From Candidatus Cloacimonadota bacterium (GTDB lineage Bacteria > Cloacimonadota > Cloacimonadia > Cloacimonadales > Cloacimonadaceae), in assembly GCA_023230245.1 (NCBI GenBank), contig JALNXT010000105.1, positions 1 to 5,730 of the forward strand: a stretch of DNA of 5,730 bases. Direction: 5' to 3'. Each line of letters begins with the position of its first letter. The first letter of the stretch is position 1. This document shows, piece by piece, positions 5,506 to 5,730 of the stretch. The translations under genes were made by a program, and so were the position numbers. Below the pieces are notes generated by a model. That model saw nothing but the letters and a program-made list of their open reading frames with translations. It ran no database searches and had not been told where the DNA came from.

Positions 5506-5730
5506 ATGATTAGTATCAAAAACTTAAGCCGCAGCTTCGGAGCTATTAAGGCTGTGGATGATATCAGCTTCAACATTCAGGACAAAGAAATACTGGGTTT
5601 CCTGGGGCCAAACGGCGCGGGAAAAACAACCACCTTGCGGATGCTGGTGGGCTATTTGCAACCCAGTTCCGGAAGTATAGAGCTGGATGGTAAAAGCATC
5701 TTTGCTGATGCCATAGCCAGCAGCCGTCAG
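5506..5730 (+). CDS. ABC-2-type transporter ATP-binding subunit, N-terminal part
   Basis: The first 75 codons are present; the gene continues beyond the right edge. The start MISIKNLSRSFGAIKAVDDISF is the usual N-terminus of an ABC ATPase. It includes the aromatic A-loop position (F11) and the Walker A motif GPNGAGKT (34-41, K40, T41), followed by TTLRMLVGYLQPSSGSI. The GFLGPNGAGKTTT form and MLVGYLQP segment resemble the GldA/NosF/CcmA group that works with ABC-2 permeases, not MacB, whose P-loop region usually reads GxSGSGKST. AAGGGA sits directly before the ATG. The gene is ten bases from the adaptor stop, so the two are very probably co-transcribed. It powers export by ATP hydrolysis at the inner face of the membrane. 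Q-loop, signature and Walker B lie outside the window. Confidence 0.9.
   Translation, partial: MISIKNLSRSFGAIKAVDDISFNIQDKEILGFLGPNGAGKTTTLRMLVGYLQPSSGSIELDGKSIFADAIASSRQ

Overview
The window looks like a piece of a Gram-negative bacterial chromosome. A secreted M6-type metalloprotease, a membrane-anchored periplasmic adaptor and an ABC ATPase all fit a two-membrane cell. The M6 protease, a PF01637-like orphan ATPase and the repeat-filled intergenic DNA recall the FCB side of the tree, perhaps Candidatus Cloacimonadota. That placement is an impression from protein style, not a demonstrated assignment. Base composition is moderate (mid-40s % GC by eye).

Layout, left to right. Positions 1-2172 (minus strand) hold the first 724 codons of a large secreted M6-family metalloprotease whose C-terminus lies beyond the left edge. 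A 394-bp divergent intergenic region (2173-2566) follows. It carries two GCGT-W-ACGC palindromes, one nested inside a 35-bp symmetric element, and copy A of a dispersed repeat. Positions 2567-3694 (plus) encode a complete 375-aa P-loop ATPase of the PF01637-like type. A 625-bp intergenic region (3695-4319) holds no convincing gene but is unusually structured. It contains a 10-bp GCGTACGC-containing palindrome, a REP/inverted-REP pair with GTAG/CTAC ends, a long stem-loop with an overlapping alternative stem, and copy B of the same dispersed repeat. Positions 4320-5495 (plus) encode a 391-aa HlyD/MacA-like periplasmic adaptor. Ten bases later, the first 75 codons of an ABC-2-type ATP-binding subunit run off the right edge.

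How the genes relate. The adaptor and ABC ATPase almost certainly form an operon for an envelope-spanning export system; the permease genes should lie just downstream. The ATPase subunit resembles the GldA/NosF/CcmA-like group rather than MacB, so the system looks closer to a YbhG-YbhF-type ABC-2 exporter than to MacAB. The metalloprotease is transcribed divergently and is probably independent. The orphan ATPase gene stands alone between two same-orientation copies of the dispersed repeat, so it could be a separately acquired or removable unit. The most notable content is the non-coding structure: the REP-like pair, the nested palindrome ahead of the orphan ATPase, and the repeats that bracket that gene.
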